A stretch of DNA of 32,534 nucleotides, from positions 1-32,534 of the forward strand of contig JANQQG010000147.1 in the NCBI GenBank assembly GCA_028285065.1, given 5' to 3'. Below are positions 29,797-32,534 of the stretch, in pieces. This DNA comes from Phycisphaerales bacterium. Lineage in GTDB: Bacteria; Planctomycetota; Phycisphaerae; Phycisphaerales; UBA1924. The notes beneath the pieces are model-generated. The model saw nothing but the letters and a program-made list of their open reading frames with translations, made no database searches and had not been told where the DNA came from. Made by a program: the position numbers and the translations under genes. Every line of letters begins with the position of its first letter. Position 1 is the first letter of the stretch.

Positions 29797-31164
29797 TTAC
29801 GGGAAGATCCCGCGGACCTCGTAGACGTTGGCGATGTGCTCGAGTGCGGCGATGTACGACGCCAGACGCATGTTCGTTTGGTAGCGCGAACGGGCCAGCA
29901 TGGTGCGCCGCGCTGCCATGACCATGTGCCGGTTCAGCTCGCGGTCCACGCGCTCTTCGTCCCAGTACATGCACTGCTTGTTCTGGACCCACTCGAAGTA
30001 CGAGACGGTCACGCCGCCCGCGTTGCAGAGGATCGCGGGGAGCACCTCGATGCCGCGCTCGGAGAGGAGGCGGTCGCCGGCAGGTGTGGTCGGTGCGTTG
30101 GCGGCCTCGGCGACGACCTTGCAGTCGAGCATGGCGGCCTGCTCTTCCTTGATCATCTGCTCGAGCGCGCCCGGGATGAAGACGTCCACCGGCGTGCGGT
30201 AGAAGTCCTCGGTGCTGATCGCCTCGGCGCCCTTGGCGGTCGAGCCGCCCGAGCCCGTCGAGGCGCCGAATCCCTTGACGCCCCCGGTCTTGACGCAGTG
30301 CTCGGCGAGTGCGTGGCAGTCCAGGCCCTCGTCGTTGCGGATCGCGCCCGTGTGGTCCATTGTGGCCACGACCTTGGCGCCAAGGTCCTGGAGGATCCGT
30401 GCTGCCCACGAGCCCACGTTGCCGAAGCCGAGCACGCTGACCCGCATGCCCTCGACGGGGATGCCCTCCTCGGGGAGCATCTCGACGAGCACGTCGACGA
30501 CGCCCTGGCCGGTCGCCTTCTCGCGACCGAGCGAGCCGCCCATCTGCACGGGCTTGCCGGTGACGACGCGGAGCCCGTCGTTGGAGTTGCCGGACTCCTG
30601 GCTCATCATGTACGTGTCGGCGAACCAGGCCATGACCTGGGCGTTGGTGCCGACGTCGGGCGCGGGGATGTCGTAGTCGGGGCCGATCATGGTGCTGATC
30701 GCGCTCATGAATCGACGGCTGACGCGCTCGAGCTCACCGGGGGAGAGCTCGCGCGGGTTGCACTTGATGCCGCCCTTGCCGCCGCCGTACGGGACGCGGA
30801 CGAGGGAGCACTTCATGGTCATGAGGAACGCGAGCGCCTTGACGTCGTCGAGGTGAACGTCCTCGTGGAAGCGGATGCCGCCCTTGTAGGGGCCGCAGGC
30901 GTTGTTGTGCTGAACGCGGTAGCCCTTGAAGAGCCTGTGGTGCCCGTCGTCCATGCGGACGGGGAAATGCACCATGATCTCGTTCTTGGGCTGCGCGAGG
31001 ATGATCTTGACGCGGTGACGGATGTCGATGTGGTCCGCCGCCTCGAGCATGGTGGCGACCGTCTGCGTGTAGAGGTTGTTGGGATCGGAGGGGAAGTCGA
31101 GCTCGTCGAAGACGGGGTCGCGCTTCGTGGTCGTAGAGGCCTGATTCGTGGCGGCGGTGCTCAT
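29797..31164 (-). CDS. gdhA: Glutamate dehydrogenase (Glu/Leu/Phe/Val dehydrogenase family)
   Basis: A 455-residue oxidoreductase interconverting glutamate and 2-oxoglutarate plus ammonia. The dimerisation/substrate domain has Lys94 (GPYKGGIRFHEDV), Lys118 (MTMKCSLV) and Lys130 (PYGGGKGGIKCNP), the usual substrate and catalytic lysines, and PAPDVGTNAQVMAWF. The Rossmann domain carries VLGFGNVGSWAA, and AEAANAPTTPAGD and LPAILCNAGGVTVSYFEW close the active site. Length suits the hexameric small type. NAD versus NADP cannot be settled by eye. ATG at 31164 is chosen over 31203 because AGGAAAG lies seven bases upstream and the extra residues look non-coding. Divergent from the receiver-like gene. 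Confidence 0.95.
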   Translation of the reverse strand: MSTAATNQASTTTKRDPVFDELDFPSDPNNLYTQTVATMLEAADHIDIRHRVKIILAQPKNEIMVHFPVRMDDGHHRLFKGYRVQHNNACGPYKGGIRFHEDVHLDDVKALAFLMTMKCSLVRVPYGGGKGGIKCNPRELSPGELERVSRRFMSAISTMIGPDYDIPAPDVGTNAQVMAWFADTYMMSQESGNSNDGLRVVTGKPVQMGGSLGREKATGQGVVDVLVEMLPEEGIPVEGMRVSVLGFGNVGSWAARILQDLGAKVVATMDHTGAIRNDEGLDCHALAEHCVKTGGVKGFGASTGSGGSTAKGAEAISTEDFYRTPVDVFIPGALEQMIKEEQAAMLDCKVVAEAANAPTTPAGDRLLSERGIEVLPAILCNAGGVTVSYFEWVQNKQCMYWDEERVDRELNRHMVMAARRTMLARSRYQTNMRLASYIAALEHIANVYEVRGIFP

Positions 31165-31400
31165 TGGTGGCTTTCCTGGTCCAACGCCATTTGGATGTGC
31201 CAACGCCCTGGGGCGCTCGGATCGCGGATGGTACCCGCTCCGGGTGTCAACTTCGCACCGGAAACCGATGAACGCAAGGCGCTTGGAGCGGTTTGCTTGG
31301 ACAAGTCCTCGCCCGCAGCGCCGACCGGCTCAACGATCACCAGTCTCAACTGCCGGATCGCCCCAGCTTCCCCAATCCTCGCCCGCCCGGAGTCAGACCC
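31165..31400. other. Divergent intergenic region, gdhA / receiver-like gene
   Basis: This 236 bp gap separates two divergent genes and must hold both promoters. A perfect TTGACA on the minus strand (31250-31245) is the best -35 match, but no -10 fits at 16-18 bp; TACCAT is only 11 bp downstream. I see no RNA gene or protein remnant. Confidence 0.4.
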
Positions 31401-31772
31401 ATGATCCTCTACGCCGCCTCCGATCTGATCTGGGCGACCCGTATACGGACGACGGCCGATGAGATGGGGATCCCGGCCCGCCCAACGCGGACGCCGGAGA
31501 TGCTCCGCGACCGGATCGAGGACGCGGCCCCCGTCGGGCTGGTCGTGGACATGGCCAAGGAGTCGGACGCCCTGGAGATGGTCCGCCAGGGAGTGGAGGC
31601 GGGGCTGCGGGTCGCCGCTTTCGGGCCCCACGTGGACGTCGAGGGCCTGGCGATGGCCGAGCAGGCCGGCGCGATGGTCATGCCGCGCGGCGCCTTCGCG
31701 GCCCGGATCGGGCACGTCCTGACGTGGCTGAGCCGGGGCGACGAGGCAGGTGAGGGTGGCGAGACGCCCTGA
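31401..31772 (+). CDS. Receiver-like (CheY-fold) single-domain protein
   Basis: A 123-residue protein with alternating strands and helices of a response-regulator receiver: beta1 MILYAASD, alpha1 LIWATRIRTTADEMG, beta3 VGLVVDMA with Asp50 at the phosphoacceptor position, beta4 GLRVAAFGPHVD and beta5 AMVMPRGAF. Only one acidic residue (Asp8) marks the beta1 metal site, and the conserved beta5 lysine is Arg, so it may be a pseudo-receiver. The fold call is by pattern. The ATG at 401 of this kilobase follows a weak ribosome site; upstream in-frame starts give non-protein-like sequence. It lies 252 bp before rpsA in the same direction. Confidence 0.6.
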   Translation: MILYAASDLIWATRIRTTADEMGIPARPTRTPEMLRDRIEDAAPVGLVVDMAKESDALEMVRQGVEAGLRVAAFGPHVDVEGLAMAEQAGAMVMPRGAFAARIGHVLTWLSRGDEAGEGGETP

Positions 31773-31773
31773 G

Positions 31774-31794
31774 GCCCTGGCCGGAGGCCCGGGC
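31774..31794 (+). terminator. Hairpin after the receiver-like gene
   Basis: GCCC-T-GGCC at 31774-31782 folds on GGCC-C-GGGC at 31786-31794 with a GGA loop (eight pairs and one mismatch), two bases after the stop codon. No T-tract follows, so termination would be partial or factor-dependent. Confidence 0.45.
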
Positions 31795-31812
31795 TAGGTT
31801 GGAGTGGGGGGC

Positions 31813-31840
31813 TTTCCATCGCCGGATCGCGGGCTATTGT
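31813..31840 (+). promoter_or_regulatory. Candidate rpsA promoter
   Basis: TTTCCA (31813-31818) and TATTGT (31835-31840), separated by 16 bp, each match four of six consensus positions. Initiation would fall near 31847, exactly at the foot of the first leader hairpin. The matches alone are modest. Confidence 0.3.
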
Positions 31841-31847
31841 TCGCTTC

Positions 31848-31955
31848 GGGACACGGGTGTCCCAGCAGTTGATCCGCCCGCGCTGTTGCGGGCGGCTGCG
31901 TTCAGATGGACTTTCACTGTTTGCGTTGGACGGACCTGTCTGCCCAATGTCGGGC
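31848..31955 (+). promoter_or_regulatory. Structured 5' leader of rpsA
   Basis: Three stems lie in the region before rpsA. GGGACAC (31848-31854) pairs with GTGTCCC (31857-31863). CCGCCCGC (31874-31881) pairs with GCGGGCGG (31888-31895) around GCTGTT. GCCC (31942-31945) pairs with GGGC (31952-31955). The first two are perfect. The leader may stabilise the message or serve autoregulation by S1, as is known for E. coli rpsA, though no sequence similarity to that leader was seen. Confidence 0.5.
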
Positions 31956-32024
31956 GTGAGCGGGTCTTGTCCATGGCGGGAGGCTCCGGAGCGTTCGTGA
32001 GCTGCCGCCGGAAGAAGGAAACAC

Positions 32025-32534
32025 ATGATCGATGAGACCCTGATCGCCTCGCTGGGCGTCAGCGATGACGACGCGACCGCGCTGCTCCGTGACGCCTACG
32101 GCGACGCCTTCGCCACGGGAGACATGGAGTCGGTGCTCGAAGAGAGCGTGGCGGACCTGACCCCGGGGAGCATCCTCGAGGGCAAGATCATCGGCTTCGC
32201 CGGCGACGACGCGGTCGTCGAGGTGGGCCTGAAGTCCGAAGGCCTGGTCGCCAAGGAAGAGTTCGGCGACGAGCCCCCCGTCGTCGGCGCCAAGATCAAG
32301 GTGCTGCTCGAGAAGATCGACGGCGAGGGCGGGCAGATCCAGATCTCCAAGCGCAAGGCCGACCGCCTGCTCAACTGGCAGCGGATCATCGACACGACCG
32401 CCGAGGGCGACGAGGTCGAGGGGCGCGTGATGCGCAAGATCAAGGGCGGCCTGCTCGTCGACATCGGCGTGCCGGTCTTCCTGCCCGCGTCGCAGGTCGA
32501 CATCCGTCGCCCGCACGACATCGGCGACTACATC
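32025..32534 (+). CDS. rpsA: 30S ribosomal protein S1, N-terminal 170 residues (runs off window)
   Basis: The ATG at 32025 is preceded by GAAGGA with a five- to six-base spacer, and the frame stays open to the window edge. The product has an acidic N-terminal helix region (LGVSDDDATALLRDAYGD), then a first S1/OB-fold domain at about 46-115 (GSILEGKIIGFAGDDAVVEV, LISKRK-type ending QISKRKADRL). A second S1 domain starts at about 126 (GDEVEGRVMRKIKGGLLVDI, GVPVFLPASQVD). This order and the NWQR segment between domains match ribosomal protein S1, which recruits mRNA to the 30S subunit. The number of S1 domains cannot be known from the part present. Confidence 0.92.
   Translation, partial: MIDETLIASLGVSDDDATALLRDAYGDAFATGDMESVLEESVADLTPGSILEGKIIGFAGDDAVVEVGLKSEGLVAKEEFGDEPPVVGAKIKVLLEKIDGEGGQIQISKRKADRLLNWQRIIDTTAEGDEVEGRVMRKIKGGLLVDIGVPVFLPASQVDIRRPHDIGDYI

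Noticed and set aside
31170-31200. Sigma-54 promoter (TTGGCACATCC) upstream of gdhA
   Set aside because: The GG-to-GC distance is 12 rather than the required 10 bases and the -12 element is poor.
29746-31404. Open frame of about 550 codons on the plus strand opposite gdhA
   Set aside because: Mirror of a well-conserved glutamate dehydrogenase; composition is typical of an antisense shadow.
31799-32035. Small open frame in the rpsA leader as a leader peptide or gene
   Set aside because: No ribosome site, no protein-like pattern, and it runs over the rpsA start in another frame; the hairpins explain the region better.
1-32534. tRNA, rRNA, insertion sequences or phage genes
   Set aside because: No transposase, integrase, cloverleaf or rRNA-like segment was seen; non-coding gaps are all about 256 bp or shorter.

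Overview
The window is high-GC and densely coded on both strands. Gene content fits a diderm bacterium of the Planctomycetota, most likely Phycisphaerae. The pointers are many exported proteins of unknown function, a PilZ/type II-secretion-like operon with FG-GAP/ASPIC proteins, DUF2071, NAPE-PLD-like and SOUL proteins, and frequent GTG/TTG starts. The phylum is my inference from protein style; no 16S gene is present. I saw no tRNA, rRNA, insertion sequence or CRISPR array.

Layout. 1-750: 3' end of sucC (TCA cycle) and a SnoaL-like protein. 753-5188: mostly minus-strand genes for an anchored secreted protein, a DUF2071 protein, an exported Arg/Gln/Gly-rich repeat protein, a small XRE regulator and a protein with a histone-H1-like basic tail, plus one plus-strand membrane protein. 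5304-8032: a coupled pair, a secreted serine hydrolase and a PQQ-type beta-propeller dehydrogenase. 8033-8288: a gap holding an apparent N-terminal remnant of a kptA (RNA 2'-phosphotransferase) gene on the minus strand.

8289-20768 is the centrepiece: a type II secretion/type IV pilus-like operon in the order pilZ, gspE, gspF, gspG, gspH, gspI, gspJ, gspK fused to PA14, a 1036-residue beta-helix/propeller protein, gspL (PilM-PilN type), gspM (PilO type) and gspC/pilP-like. Many junctions overlap by 4-10 bases. No secretin, prepilin peptidase or PilT is present. A minor pilin carrying PA14 followed by a translationally coupled Ca-binding propeller resembles the pilX-pilY1 arrangement of type IV pili, built from unrelated domains. 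I read it as a candidate c-di-GMP-responsive adhesive or secretion device with a new tip module.

20909-26680: an MBL-fold NAPE-PLD-like hydrolase, then a minus-strand run (nfo, TPR lipoprotein, queF, SOUL protein, phr) combining DNA repair with tRNA queuosine synthesis. 26728-29731: a lipoprotein, an SDR oxidoreductase and two tandem paralogous membrane proteins. 29733-31164: a glutamate dehydrogenase with a clear intrinsic terminator. 31401-32534: a receiver-like protein, then a structured leader and the first 170 codons of rpsA (ribosomal protein S1), which runs off the window.
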